Shown: positions 34,816 to 43,497 of the stretch, piece after piece | How positions within the stretch are numbered: the first letter of the stretch is position 1 | Layout of the letters: each line of letters starts with the position of its first letter | Assembly (NCBI GenBank): GCA_020636505.1 | Contig: JACJXR010000004.1 | Location: forward strand, 287,617-351,616 | Direction of reading: 5' to 3' | DNA length: 64,000 bases | DNA from: Chitinophagales bacterium | GTDB taxonomy: Bacteria; Bacteroidota; Bacteroidia; Chitinophagales; Chitinophagaceae | Notes under the pieces: model-generated | Told to the model about the DNA's origin: nothing | Databases searched by the model: none | What the model saw: the letters and a program-made list of their open reading frames with translations, nothing else | Position numbers and translations under genes: made by a program

Positions 34816-35844
34816 ATGAAAAGTTTTGCCAGCGACAACTATGCAGGAGTACTGCCTGAAATAATGGATGCACTGAACAGTGCGAACGAAGCTCATGCTC
34901 GTTCTTATGGAGCAGATGATATTACAACGAGAACAAGTAAGCTTTTCAAAGAGGTGTTCGGTGCAGATGTACAGGTACACTTCGTATTCAACGGAACGGG
35001 CGCAAATGTATTGAGCATGGGAGCGGCCACACAGTCTTTCAACTCTGTATTGTGCGCGGAAACCTCCCATATGTATTGGGACGAGTCCACTGCACCCGAA
35101 ACGTTCACCGGTTGTCGATTCATACCTGTAACCATCAATGAGCATGGCAAACTGACCCCTGAGCAAATAAAGCAGCGGCTGATACGCAAGGGTGATATGC
35201 ACTTTGCACAACCAAAGATCGTTTCGGTGACGCAAACCACAGAGTATGCCACTGTATATACTCTTGATGAATTGAGGCAAATAGGACAGCTGACCAAAGA
35301 GAATGGGCTTTACTATCATATGGATGGAGCAAGGTTCTTCAATGCGGTATCTGCACTTGGCTGCAGTATAAAAGAAATGAGTACAGACGTGGGATTGGAT
35401 CTATTGTCGCTTGGTGGAACGAAAGCGGGTATGATGTTTGGCGAGGCGGTTGTCGTATTCAATCCCGAGTTGGCAAAATATATGCATTACAAGCATAAAC
35501 AAAGCATGCAATTGGCCTCTAAAACCAGATTCATTGCCGCTCAGTTTGAAGCCTTACTCAGCAACGACCTTTGGAAGAAATATACCACACATGCCAACAG
35601 CATGGCCACGTTGCTTTCAGACTCAATAAAGGATATACCCGGTGTCAATCTTACCAAGCCTGTATCAGCAAACGGTGTGTTTGCCATACATCCAGAAAGT
35701 TGGAACGAGCCCATGTGGCAACACTACCCGTATTATGTATGGGATGAGCATACCAATGAGGTGCGCCTGATGTGCAGTTGGGATACAACAGAAGAAGAGG
35801 TAAGAGCATTTGCAGAAGCAATGAAAAAACTGTCCATATCATAG
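34816..35844 (+). CDS. Threonine aldolase family PLP enzyme
   Basis: 342 residues from ATG 34816, chosen because the family begins with SFASDNYAGVLPEIMDAL; an upstream in-frame ATG at 34765 adds 17 unlikely residues. The PLP lysine is in LLSLGGTKAGMMFGEAVV, the PLP-aspartate in YYHMDGARFFNA, and FVFNGTGANVL binds phosphate. These enzymes split L-threonine or L-allo-threonine to glycine and acetaldehyde; some act on other beta-hydroxy amino acids. Confidence 0.9.
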   Translation: MKSFASDNYAGVLPEIMDALNSANEAHARSYGADDITTRTSKLFKEVFGADVQVHFVFNGTGANVLSMGAATQSFNSVLCAETSHMYWDESTAPETFTGCRFIPVTINEHGKLTPEQIKQRLIRKGDMHFAQPKIVSVTQTTEYATVYTLDELRQIGQLTKENGLYYHMDGARFFNAVSALGCSIKEMSTDVGLDLLSLGGTKAGMMFGEAVVVFNPELAKYMHYKHKQSMQLASKTRFIAAQFEALLSNDLWKKYTTHANSMATLLSDSIKDIPGVNLTKPVSANGVFAIHPESWNEPMWQHYPYYVWDEHTNEVRLMCSWDTTEEEVRAFAEAMKKLSIS

Positions 35845-35903
35845 CCTTTTTGCATGTAATGAAATCCGAACAGGTTATGAAAAAAACTACCTGAAAAAAC
35901 TTT

Positions 35904-35932
35904 TTGAAATAAGCCGAATACAGCTATCTTTG
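35904..35932 (+). promoter_or_regulatory. Promoter of the tRNA-Ser/tRNA-Pro pair
   Basis: TTG (35904-35906), an 18-nt spacer and TATCTTTG (35925-35932). Spacing and downstream bases CAATCCC are the same as for tRNA-Asn. Confidence 0.75.
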
Positions 35933-35980
35933 CAATCCCCAAATTATTGGGAGCGGCGTTTCGCATAGACAAAACACCAG

Positions 35981-36068
35981 GTGAGGTGGGTGAGTGGCCG
36001 AAACCAACAGTTTGCTAAACTGTCGTACGTTTAATCGCGTACCGCGGGTTCGAATCCCGCCCTCACCG
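35981..36068 (+). tRNA. tRNA-Ser (GCT)
   Basis: 88 nt with the long variable arm of class II tRNAs (CGTACGTTTAATCGCGTAC). Acceptor GGTGAGG (35981-35987) pairs with CCTCACC (36061-36067). The anticodon stem ACAGT/ACTGT encloses GCT at 36014-36016. The 3' CCA is encoded (36069-36071), unlike the other tRNAs here. Confidence 0.97.
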
Positions 36069-36101
36069 CCACGAAAAGCTTAGGCGTAAGCCAAGAATGT
36101 T

Positions 36102-36176
<75 letters not shown>

Positions 36177-36182
36177 GAACAG

Positions 36183-36212
36183 AAAAAGCCTTGACAACTG
36201 TCAAGGCTTTTT
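36183..36212 (+). terminator. Terminator after the tRNA-Ser/tRNA-Pro pair
   Basis: AAAAAGCCTTGAC, AACT loop, GTCAAGGCTTTTT. The flanking A- and T-runs let it act in both directions, so it can also end the cyclodeaminase-family transcript. Confidence 0.9.
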
Positions 36213-36232
36213 TATTTATATGAATAATAAGA

Positions 36233-36889
36233 TCACTGCCAAGTTTTGTTATACAATCCCGCCAACTTACCACTGAATATGTACTGATATTCGTGCAGTC
36301 GTCCGAAGTAGGTTTCTATCTCTGTTCTTATATCGTCCACCCACTCACTACCGTCAGAAGATTTGATGTTGAACAAGGTCATATATAGTGCGCCTGCCAC
36401 TGCAGCCAATAAATTACTTATCACTACTGCAGAGTCACCTTTGGCAGTGGCAAGACCTTTGTCATAAACAAACAATGCACTTGGAATGATGTCCAAACAA
36501 GTGCCGCAAATATCGGCTACAGATTCTGTACCTTTTCTCAACTGTGCGAGCGCTTGTACTGTATACTCGGCTTTCTTCTCCTCATCGCTCTCGTTGTCGC
36601 GAAGGTTTCGCAAACGAAACATCTCTTTTACGATCTCTATGTCGTCGTTACAAAGACGATTGAGCTTTGGCAAATATTCCTCCTCTATATTAGCAGCAAT
36701 ACTTTGCAGCTGGTCATGTATGGCCTCATACTTTTTCTTTTCCAACGTCAACTTACATACCGATGTAAGCAATTGCAGCCCCGAAATGGCTGAGATAAGA
36801 GAGACGCAACCGGAGCCGGGCATCCCTTTGCCCTTGCCCAATTCGTCGAACATTTCCTGTGCTGGAAACTCGAAAAGTTTGTAAGCCAT
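36233..36889 (-). CDS. Cyclodeaminase/cyclohydrolase (FTCD_C) family protein
   Basis: 218 residues, mostly helical. The N-terminal LGKGKGMPGSGCVSLISAISGLQL corresponds to the glycine-rich folate-binding loop of formimidoyltetrahydrofolate cyclodeaminase and methenyl-THF cyclohydrolase (FchA), followed by the helical bundle with EMFRLRNLRDNESDEEKKAEY. The usual GGG is GMPG here. A folate one-carbon role is expected, but the enzymatic step is not certain. It lies downstream of dnaA beyond a terminator. Confidence 0.75.
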   Translation of the reverse strand: MAYKLFEFPAQEMFDELGKGKGMPGSGCVSLISAISGLQLLTSVCKLTLEKKKYEAIHDQLQSIAANIEEEYLPKLNRLCNDDIEIVKEMFRLRNLRDNESDEEKKAEYTVQALAQLRKGTESVADICGTCLDIIPSALFVYDKGLATAKGDSAVVISNLLAAVAGALYMTLFNIKSSDGSEWVDDIRTEIETYFGRLHEYQYIFSGKLAGLYNKTWQ

Positions 36890-36901
36890 ATATAAAAATA
36901 G

Positions 36902-36929
36902 AAAAAGCCCCGGAATTCCGGGGCTTTTT
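36902..36929. terminator. Terminator downstream of dnaA
   Basis: AAAAAGCCCCGG-AATT-CCGGGGCTTTTT is a fully symmetric hairpin with T-runs on both sides, 18 nt past the dnaA stop. Confidence 0.93.
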
Positions 36930-36947
36930 ACTTGTTACCAAAATCTA

Positions 36948-38429
36948 TTAAATACTTGCCAATTGCACTTTTTGTTGTAGTTCCAACACACTCTCTTTGT
37001 AATCTGTATCGGTATCCATCAGGTTTTCAACCGTTTGGCAAGAGTGTATTACCGTTGTGTGGTCGAAGCCCCCGAAGTGTTCACCGATGTTTTTCAAAGA
37101 GCTCTTGGTAAACTTCTTAGCCAAGTACATGGTTATCTGTCTGGCTTGCACCACCTCACGCTTACGAGTTTTAATAAGCAATCTGTCGTAAGGTAGGTTG
37201 AAGTATTCGCAAACCATTTTTTGTATGGCCTCGATTGTCAACTCTCTGGATGAAGTCTTAACGAAGTTCTTCATCACGCGCTTGGCCAAATCGATATCTA
37301 TCTCTTTCTTGTTCAATGTAGCCTGTGCAAACAGGGCTATCATCGCACCTTCCAACTCACGTACGTTGCTTTGTACATTATATGCCACATACTTCACCAC
37401 TTCGTCAGGCATTTCCAAACCTTCCTGACGCATCTTCATCTCCAATATATCCTTACGAGTGTCAAACTCAGGTGGCTGAATATCGGCATTCAATCCCCAA
37501 CGGAAACGGCTGAGCAAACGCTCTTGCATACCGTCAAGGTCTTTAGGAGGTGTATCACTCGTCAATATTATTTGCTTACCACTCTGGTGCAAGTGGTTGA
37601 ATATGGCAAAGAATACATCCTGCGTTTTTGCTGCAGGGATAAACAGATGTATATCATCCAATATCAACACGTCTATCAACTGATAAAAGTTGATGAAGTC
37701 GTTTATCTCATTGTTCTTGGAATGATCGATAAACTGATTGATGAATTTTTCCGCACTTACGTACAAAACCGTTTTGTTCGGATGTAGGCGACGCACTTCA
37801 TTTCCGATGGCTTGCACAAGGTGTGTTTTACCCCAGCCAACTCCACCGAACACCACCAATGGGTTGAAAGAAGTTGCACCCGGCTTTTGTGCCACGTGCA
37901 TACCTGCCGAACGAGCCACTCTGTTACAATCACCTTCCACATAATTGTCGAAAGTATAATTGCTGTTCAGTTGTGGGTCAACCTGCATACGCTTAAGACC
38001 CGGAATGGCATACGGTGTTTTGATATTGTTCGGATCATCCCATTTCAGTGGCATGTCCACATAATTACTGTGATTGTTCTGAGGACGTGTACCGCCCGGC
38101 ATTTTAACGGATGTTTTATTGCGCTGAGCATTACCGCCATCCATTACAATACGATATTCCAATCTTCCTTCTCTTCCTAATACTCTCTTTATCGTCTTAC
38201 CCAACAGTTCGACATAGTGTTCTTCCAGCCATTCGTAAAAGAATTGACTGGGTACTTGTAGTGTAAGTATATTGTTTTGTAGTGCTGCCGCTTGGATCGG
38301 TTCGAACCAAGTCTGAAATGTTCGCCAGTTTACATTATCCTTAATGATCTCTACACATTTCTCCCAAACTTCTTTGGCTCCGTCTTGTGATAGATCATCA
38401 GAATAAGAATTGTAAATGTCTTTGTTCAT
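36948..38429 (-). CDS. dnaA: Chromosomal replication initiator protein DnaA
   Basis: 493 residues. Domain I (1-90; VWEKCVEIIKDNVNWRTFQTWFEPI), a linker rich in N, P and G (about 100-150), the AAA+ domain with Walker A FGGVGWGKTH (about 194-203) and Walker B LILDDIHLF, the arginine region LLSRFRWGL, and the DNA-binding domain IV with the GGFDHTTVIHSC signature. It unwinds the origin by binding DnaA boxes. It is divergent from nhaA across a 553-nt AT-rich gap in which I do not find convincing DnaA boxes. Confidence 0.98.
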   Translation of the reverse strand: MNKDIYNSYSDDLSQDGAKEVWEKCVEIIKDNVNWRTFQTWFEPIQAAALQNNILTLQVPSQFFYEWLEEHYVELLGKTIKRVLGREGRLEYRIVMDGGNAQRNKTSVKMPGGTRPQNNHSNYVDMPLKWDDPNNIKTPYAIPGLKRMQVDPQLNSNYTFDNYVEGDCNRVARSAGMHVAQKPGATSFNPLVVFGGVGWGKTHLVQAIGNEVRRLHPNKTVLYVSAEKFINQFIDHSKNNEINDFINFYQLIDVLILDDIHLFIPAAKTQDVFFAIFNHLHQSGKQIILTSDTPPKDLDGMQERLLSRFRWGLNADIQPPEFDTRKDILEMKMRQEGLEMPDEVVKYVAYNVQSNVRELEGAMIALFAQATLNKKEIDIDLAKRVMKNFVKTSSRELTIEAIQKMVCEYFNLPYDRLLIKTRKREVVQARQITMYLAKKFTKSSLKNIGEHFGGFDHTTVIHSCQTVENLMDTDTDYKESVLELQQKVQLASI

Positions 38430-38969
38430 ATAAAGGCAACTAATTCAATCTCTTGTTATACCATTTTCTTCAGTCACGGAGACGAGCATGCAACCTGTAT
38501 GATAAAAAATACCGGCCCCTCTCACTCTACCGTAACTTTGTTTGTTATTTTTTTTAAAATGACCACCGGAAACAAGACAATTTTTCAATGCTTAAATGAC
38601 CGATGTTCACTTTCTGAAGCAGGGAGACGAAGTTGCTAACATTTTGTTGAAAAAACAAATGAAAATCTCCTTGTTTGTTTAAAAGCGAATACAGAATGGG
38701 GTTTCAATATTTTTTTGATTTTTTTACAAAAATATATGCCCATTTGCTCGCATTTCTCGAACGGTTTCCATAACTTATTATAATGCCAAAAAGCACATAA
38801 AAATGATTGTTTTTTGATTATAAAAAACAACGCTTTTTGTCATCCATTTCTTTTGTACCTACCACAGCGATTAATAGTCAACACTTTATAAATTTCAGCC
38901 TACGTTAATAATACTGTAAATAATAGGCATAGGCTATGTGCCGATACACAGTTATACATAGCGTTTATG
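38430..38969. other. AT-rich intergenic region between dnaA and nhaA
   Basis: About 540 nt without a credible gene; an ORF of 64 residues on the minus strand (38636-38830) is lysine- and phenylalanine-rich and looks random. There are T- and A-runs, an imperfect direct repeat starting GGAGACGA (38478 and 38622 regions), and a dyad CTATGT...ACATAG (about 38934-38960) ahead of nhaA. The closest DnaA-box-like sequence is TTATACATA (two mismatches to TTATCCACA). An origin here is possible but not supported. Confidence 0.5.
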
Positions 38970-38977
38970 TACTTTTG
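38970..38977 (+). promoter_or_regulatory. -7 promoter box for nhaA
   Basis: TACTTTTG, exact TAnnTTTG, ending 5 nt before the ATG, so the transcript would start at or next to the start codon. Confidence 0.55.
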
Positions 38978-38982
38978 CCGAT

Positions 38983-40179
38983 ATGTCCAAGAAAGCCAGA
39001 CCGGGAAAATACATCAGGCAAATTATCATCTCCCCCATCAGAGAATTCATAACCGACAGTAGGGCGGTCGGTATAACGCTTATTGTTTGCACGATAGTAT
39101 CCCTCATCATCAGCAACTCCGGAGCAGGAGAAAACTATCTCGCTTTTTGGAACATGGAATTACACATGCCTGCCCCTAATGTTGAGATACCCCACACGCC
39201 GTTGCACTTGGTGAACGATTTCTTGATGGCCGTATTCTTCTTGTTGGTCGGTATAGAGATCAAGAGAGAGTTGTTGGTGGGCGAACTGTCATCGGTAAAG
39301 AAATCAATGCTTCCGATAATAGCTGCAATCGGTGGTATGGCAATACCTGCTCTTATCTATTTGGCTTGGACAACAGGTAATCCGGTTTTCAGTAGAGGCT
39401 GGGGTATACCGATGGCAACCGACATTGCATTTTCTTTGGGTGTGCTCTCTATGTTGGGTAAACGTGCGCCATTTACTGTCAGGGTTTTCCTAATGGCATT
39501 GGCCATCATCGACGACTTGGGCGGTATCCTTACAATCGCCATATTCTATGCAGAGGAAATAAATTGGACTTACCTGTTTATGGGTGGTGGTATCATGTTC
39601 GTACTTACGATGCTAAACCTGCTGAAGGTAAAACGCTACTATATATATATGATACTCGGTTTGCTGTTGTGGTATATGTTCTTCAACTCGGGAGTTCACG
39701 CAACCATAGCAGGAGTGCTGTTGGCATTCACCATTCCACTGCATAAAATAGAAGACCTGATACACTCACTACACGACCCGGTAAACTTCATCATACTACC
39801 GATATTCGCATTGGCGAATACCGCCATCATTTTACCGGACACATACGGTCATATATTTTCATCTGTGGTACACCACGGCATATTCACAGGCCTTGTTTTA
39901 GGTAAGCCACTGGGTATATTCTTGTTCAGTTGGATAGCCATCAAGTTGGGCATATCCTCACTACCAAAAGGCATGAATTACAAGCACCTGTTGGGCATGG
40001 GTATGATAGCCGGTATCGGGTTCACCATTTCCATATTCATGTCCACACTTGCATTTGGTATAGAGGAAATGCAGACAACGGCAAAAGTGGCCATCATAGG
40101 GGCTTCCGTTGCGGCAGGTCTGTTAGGGTTTTTGTATCTTAAATTTCTGAACAAGCGCGAAGTCAAAAAAGTCGTATAA
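38983..40179 (+). CDS. nhaA: Na+/H+ antiporter NhaA
   Basis: 398 residues with about 12 membrane segments. Hallmarks: LVNDFLMAVFFLLVGIEIKRELLVGEL, the PMATDIAFSLGVL segment, the ion-binding aspartate pair in LAIIDDLGGIL, and the late KPLGIFLFSWIAIK and GIGFTISIFMSTLAF helices. It exports sodium in exchange for protons, giving salt and alkali tolerance. The PH-domain gene begins directly after its stop codon (TAAATG). Confidence 0.96.
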   Translation: MSKKARPGKYIRQIIISPIREFITDSRAVGITLIVCTIVSLIISNSGAGENYLAFWNMELHMPAPNVEIPHTPLHLVNDFLMAVFFLLVGIEIKRELLVGELSSVKKSMLPIIAAIGGMAIPALIYLAWTTGNPVFSRGWGIPMATDIAFSLGVLSMLGKRAPFTVRVFLMALAIIDDLGGILTIAIFYAEEINWTYLFMGGGIMFVLTMLNLLKVKRYYIYMILGLLLWYMFFNSGVHATIAGVLLAFTIPLHKIEDLIHSLHDPVNFIILPIFALANTAIILPDTYGHIFSSVVHHGIFTGLVLGKPLGIFLFSWIAIKLGISSLPKGMNYKHLLGMGMIAGIGFTISIFMSTLAFGIEEMQTTAKVAIIGASVAAGLLGFLYLKFLNKREVKKVV

Positions 40180-40593
40180 ATGGACAGCAAGGTTTACAAG
40201 TCGAAAATAGGTGGCGTATTCATCATTGCCATGTTGCTTGTAACCGCCATCATATATGTCGGCACCATGAATGAAGGTAAAGGTGCGCTTGGATTATGCA
40301 TCATCGCCTTTGTATGGTTGCTGATAGCATTCTTATACTTCGCAATAGATTACACCATCACAGACAAAGAACTGATTGTTTCCATCACACGAGGTTATCA
40401 AAGAAAGATGCCCATATCGCAGATATCGAAAATCAGAGCCACCAATCTGGCCATGAGCGCCCCCGCACTTTCGCTGAACAGGTTGGAGATAATATCTCGT
40501 TCGGGAGAATTCTTCTTAATATCCCCGCAGAACACTGATGAGTTCATTCGAGAACTGAAAAGCAGAAACCCCAACATATTTGTAGAGATATAA
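40180..40593 (+). CDS. Bacterial PH-domain membrane protein
   Basis: 137 residues. Two N-terminal transmembrane helices (about 10-29 and 36-55) are followed by a small bacterial PH-like domain (about 56-130: DYTITDKELIVSITRGYQRKMPISQISKIRATN). Such proteins resemble YdbS/YdbT-type membrane factors of unknown function. The ATG follows the nhaA stop with no gap, so it is cotranslated with nhaA. Confidence 0.82.
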   Translation: MDSKVYKSKIGGVFIIAMLLVTAIIYVGTMNEGKGALGLCIIAFVWLLIAFLYFAIDYTITDKELIVSITRGYQRKMPISQISKIRATNLAMSAPALSLNRLEIISRSGEFFLISPQNTDEFIRELKSRNPNIFVEI

Positions 40594-40600
40594 AAACACT

Positions 40601-40625
40601 ACGGGCTCCGCTAAGCGGAGCCCGT
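40601..40625. terminator. Terminator between PH-domain gene and E2 gene
   Basis: ACGGGCTCCGC, TAA loop, GCGGAGCCCGT. The minus-strand side has a near T-run (AGTGTTTTTA), the plus side only GTTATATA; it can serve the two convergent genes. Confidence 0.8.
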
Positions 40626-40652
40626 GTTATATAGACCTTCTTTTTTTACTTC

Positions 40653-41999
40653 TTATATAGCTCTGTTGATGTCAAAGCCTTCCAACTCGTTGGCAACTTC
40701 TGTAAGGAAGCTGGCACCCAAAGAACCATCCACGATTCTGTGATCGTAGCTCATACTCAAGTACATCATATGGCGGATGGCTATCACATCGCCCTGTTCT
40801 GTTTCTATAACCACAGGACGCTTTTTGATGGTACCCACTGCCAATATCGCAACTTGAGGTTGGTTGATGATAGGCGTACCCATCAAGCTACCGAACGTAC
40901 CCACGTTGGTCAATGTGAACGTACCGCCTTGTGTATCATCTGCTTTCAACTTGTTGCCACGTGCAGCGTTTGCAAGTCCGTTTACATCTTTACTTAGGCC
41001 AAGCAAGTTCTTGGTATCTGCATTCTTGATAACAGGCACTATCAGGTTACCACTTGGCAATGCGGTAGCCATACCTATGTTAATATCCTTTCTGATAATG
41101 ATCTTATTACCATCGATGCTGGCGTTGATCATCGGGTTCCTTCTGATACAGTTCACTATCGCTTCGATGAATATCGGAGTGAAGGTGATCTTCTCACCAT
41201 ATTTCTTCTGAAATTCGTTCTTCACCTTGTTGCGCCAGTTGACGATATTTGTTACGTCGGCTTCCGTGAAGCTTGTAACGTGTGCAGAAGTAGCCTTGCT
41301 ACGTACCATATGGTCTGCTATCAGCTTACGCATACGATCCATTTCCACTATCTCCACATTGCCACCGTAGTTTGTCTCTGCCTGAGGTGCAGGTACACTT
41401 GGCGCAGGAGCGGCAGCAGCCGGTTGCGGTACAGGCTGAGGTGCGGCTTGTGGTTGTGGTGCGGGAGCAGCCGGAGCAGCACCGCGAGTTTTCACATAAC
41501 CCAAAATATCTTTCTTGGTAACGCGGCCTTCGGAGCCGGTACCCGGTATTTGTTCCAATTCGGCCATTCCAATACCCTCTTTGGCGGCTATGTTCAGCAC
41601 CAAAGGAGAATAGAACCTGTTACCACCTGTGCTTGCCACGGCTGCTGCCGAAGCGGCTGCAGGTTGCGGCGTGGCTTGTGGTTGCGGCTCCGGAGCAGGG
41701 GCCGGTTTTGGTGGCTCGGCCACGGCTTGTGCCGGTTCAGGAGCGGCAGCACCTGCGCCCGCAGTCTCTATCCTTGCTATCACCTCACCGACAGGCACCA
41801 CATCATCCACATTGAATAATATTTCTTTGATGGTTCCTCCGGCAGTAGACGGCACTTCACTATCCACCTTGTCGGTGGCTATCTCCAGCACTGTCTCATC
41901 CTGTTCTACGGTATCTCCGGGTTGTTTGTGCCACTTCAGAATAGTAGCTTCCATGATACTCTCACCCATCTTGGGCATTACTAAGTCCACTATCGCCAT
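40653..41999 (-). CDS. 2-oxo acid dehydrogenase E2 (dihydrolipoyl acyltransferase)
   Basis: 448 residues. N-terminal lipoyl domain with lipoylated K44 in EIATDKVDSEVPS, an alanine/proline-rich hinge (about 82-120), an E3-binding domain (YSPLVLNIAAKEGIGMAELEQIPGTGSEGRVTKKDILGY), a second A/P hinge (about 170-210), and the catalytic acyltransferase domain ending in SYDHRIVDG, where H and D are catalytic. It moves acyl groups to CoA in a pyruvate, 2-oxoglutarate or branched-chain complex; the similarity seems closest to the branched-chain type, but E1 genes are not nearby. Confidence 0.93.
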   Translation of the reverse strand: MAIVDLVMPKMGESIMEATILKWHKQPGDTVEQDETVLEIATDKVDSEVPSTAGGTIKEILFNVDDVVPVGEVIARIETAGAGAAAPEPAQAVAEPPKPAPAPEPQPQATPQPAAASAAAVASTGGNRFYSPLVLNIAAKEGIGMAELEQIPGTGSEGRVTKKDILGYVKTRGAAPAAPAPQPQAAPQPVPQPAAAAPAPSVPAPQAETNYGGNVEIVEMDRMRKLIADHMVRSKATSAHVTSFTEADVTNIVNWRNKVKNEFQKKYGEKITFTPIFIEAIVNCIRRNPMINASIDGNKIIIRKDINIGMATALPSGNLIVPVIKNADTKNLLGLSKDVNGLANAARGNKLKADDTQGGTFTLTNVGTFGSLMGTPIINQPQVAILAVGTIKKRPVVIETEQGDVIAIRHMMYLSMSYDHRIVDGSLGASFLTEVANELEGFDINRAI

Positions 42000-42104
42000 A
42001 TATATCTTTTAAATACGGTTTCCTGATTAAGAGGGTACAAAAATAGTCAAATAGCCCATCATAGCATAATCAGTATATTTTATCATATTTGTCTTACCAA
42101 GAGT

Positions 42105-43496
42105 ATGCTGTTCAACTCCCTGCAATTCCTGATATTCTTCCTTGTGGTCACGCTGATATTTTTCAGGCTGCGGACACAAAGGAGCCGTATTATGCTCTTG
42201 CTGGTAGCCAGTTGCTACTTCTACATGTCGTTTGTGTACCAATACATCCTGATATTGGCCTTCACCACCATAGTGGACTATATAGCGGGTATCTTGATAG
42301 AAAAAAGTGAGGGAAGGAAGCGAAAGGCATGGCTTATTGCGAGCATAATCGCCAATGTGGGAGTATTGGTTTTTTATAAATATTTCAATTTTCTGGTTGA
42401 TAATATTAATGATACACTCCACCTATTCGATTCGAGCAGAGAGATACCATACCTTAATATTATATTGCCTATCGGGTTGTCGTTCCACACCTTTCAGGCC
42501 ATGAGTTACACCATTGAGGTGTATTGGCGTAAGCAGAAGGCCGAATACCACTTCCCCACCTATGCTTTGTATGTGATGTTTTACCCACAATTGGTGGCGG
42601 GGCCTATCGAACGTCCACAAAACATATTACCACAGCTGCAACAATACAAAGGCTACGATATTAATAATATACGGGAAGGCATCTCTCGAATGTTGTGGGG
42701 CTATTTCAAAAAGGTGGTGATAGCGGACAGGCTGGCATTGGCGGTAGACCATATTTTCGCTAACAGTGAACAAACCTCATGGGTAGGCCTCTGTGTGGGT
42801 GGTATACTCTACTCGTTCCAGATATATTGCGATTTCTCGGGCTATTCGGATATAGGTATCGGTGCAGCAAGGGTCATGAACATCAAACTGATGGAGAACT
42901 TCAAACAACCATATCTGGCACCTAACATCACATCGTTCTGGAGCAGGTGGCATATATCACTCTCCAGTTGGTTTCGCGACTATGTATATATACCCCTTGG
43001 TGGCAACCGTAAAGGCGAGACCAAAAGAAAGAGGAACATATTCGTGGTATTCCTGCTGAGTGGATTTTGGCATGGTGCCAACTGGACATTCGGCATATGG
43101 GGATTCTTACACGGCGTATTGGCCACATTCTTACCCGGCAAAAAGGTCGCTCCTTCGAAATTGAAGTTCGGTAGAAACGCCATAAATATTTTGGCAACCT
43201 TCTGTGTGGTGGCCCTGCTATGGATATTCTTCCGTGCGGAGAACATAGGTCATGCATGGCAATATATCACGGGCATTTTCACGTTACAAGACGGTAGCTA
43301 TAATATAGGTATCAACATTACAGAGCTGTGGTTCTCCTTCTTTGTGATTGGTGTGATGTTGTGGAGAGAATACAAATTGCCGGAACATAAAATAAACTCC
43401 CGTTCAAAATACATTGTTTATGTAAGTGGTATGATAGCTGTGCTTTACTTTTTCGGAGTGTTCGAAGAGAACCAATTCATCTACTTCCAGTTTTAG
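42105..43496 (+). CDS. MBOAT family O-acyltransferase (AlgI-like)
   Basis: 463 residues, about 10 membrane segments. The MBOAT signature is clear: FYPQLVAGPIERPQNILPQL, YCDFSGYSDIGIGAARVMN, FWSRWHISLSSWFRDYVYIPLGG and the catalytic histidine in LSGFWHGANWTFG. AlgI-like proteins move an acetyl group across the inner membrane to a partner that places it on an exported polysaccharide. The next gene, 1 nt downstream, is a fitting SGNH-type partner. Confidence 0.94.
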   Translation: MLFNSLQFLIFFLVVTLIFFRLRTQRSRIMLLLVASCYFYMSFVYQYILILAFTTIVDYIAGILIEKSEGRKRKAWLIASIIANVGVLVFYKYFNFLVDNINDTLHLFDSSREIPYLNIILPIGLSFHTFQAMSYTIEVYWRKQKAEYHFPTYALYVMFYPQLVAGPIERPQNILPQLQQYKGYDINNIREGISRMLWGYFKKVVIADRLALAVDHIFANSEQTSWVGLCVGGILYSFQIYCDFSGYSDIGIGAARVMNIKLMENFKQPYLAPNITSFWSRWHISLSSWFRDYVYIPLGGNRKGETKRKRNIFVVFLLSGFWHGANWTFGIWGFLHGVLATFLPGKKVAPSKLKFGRNAINILATFCVVALLWIFFRAENIGHAWQYITGIFTLQDGSYNIGINITELWFSFFVIGVMLWREYKLPEHKINSRSKYIVYVSGMIAVLYFFGVFEENQFIYFQF

Positions 43497-43497
43497 T

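Noticed and set aside
38636..38830. A 64-residue minus-strand ORF between dnaA and nhaA
   Set aside because: Composition is random AT-rich (Lys, Phe, Ile), with no family, promoter or conservation sign.
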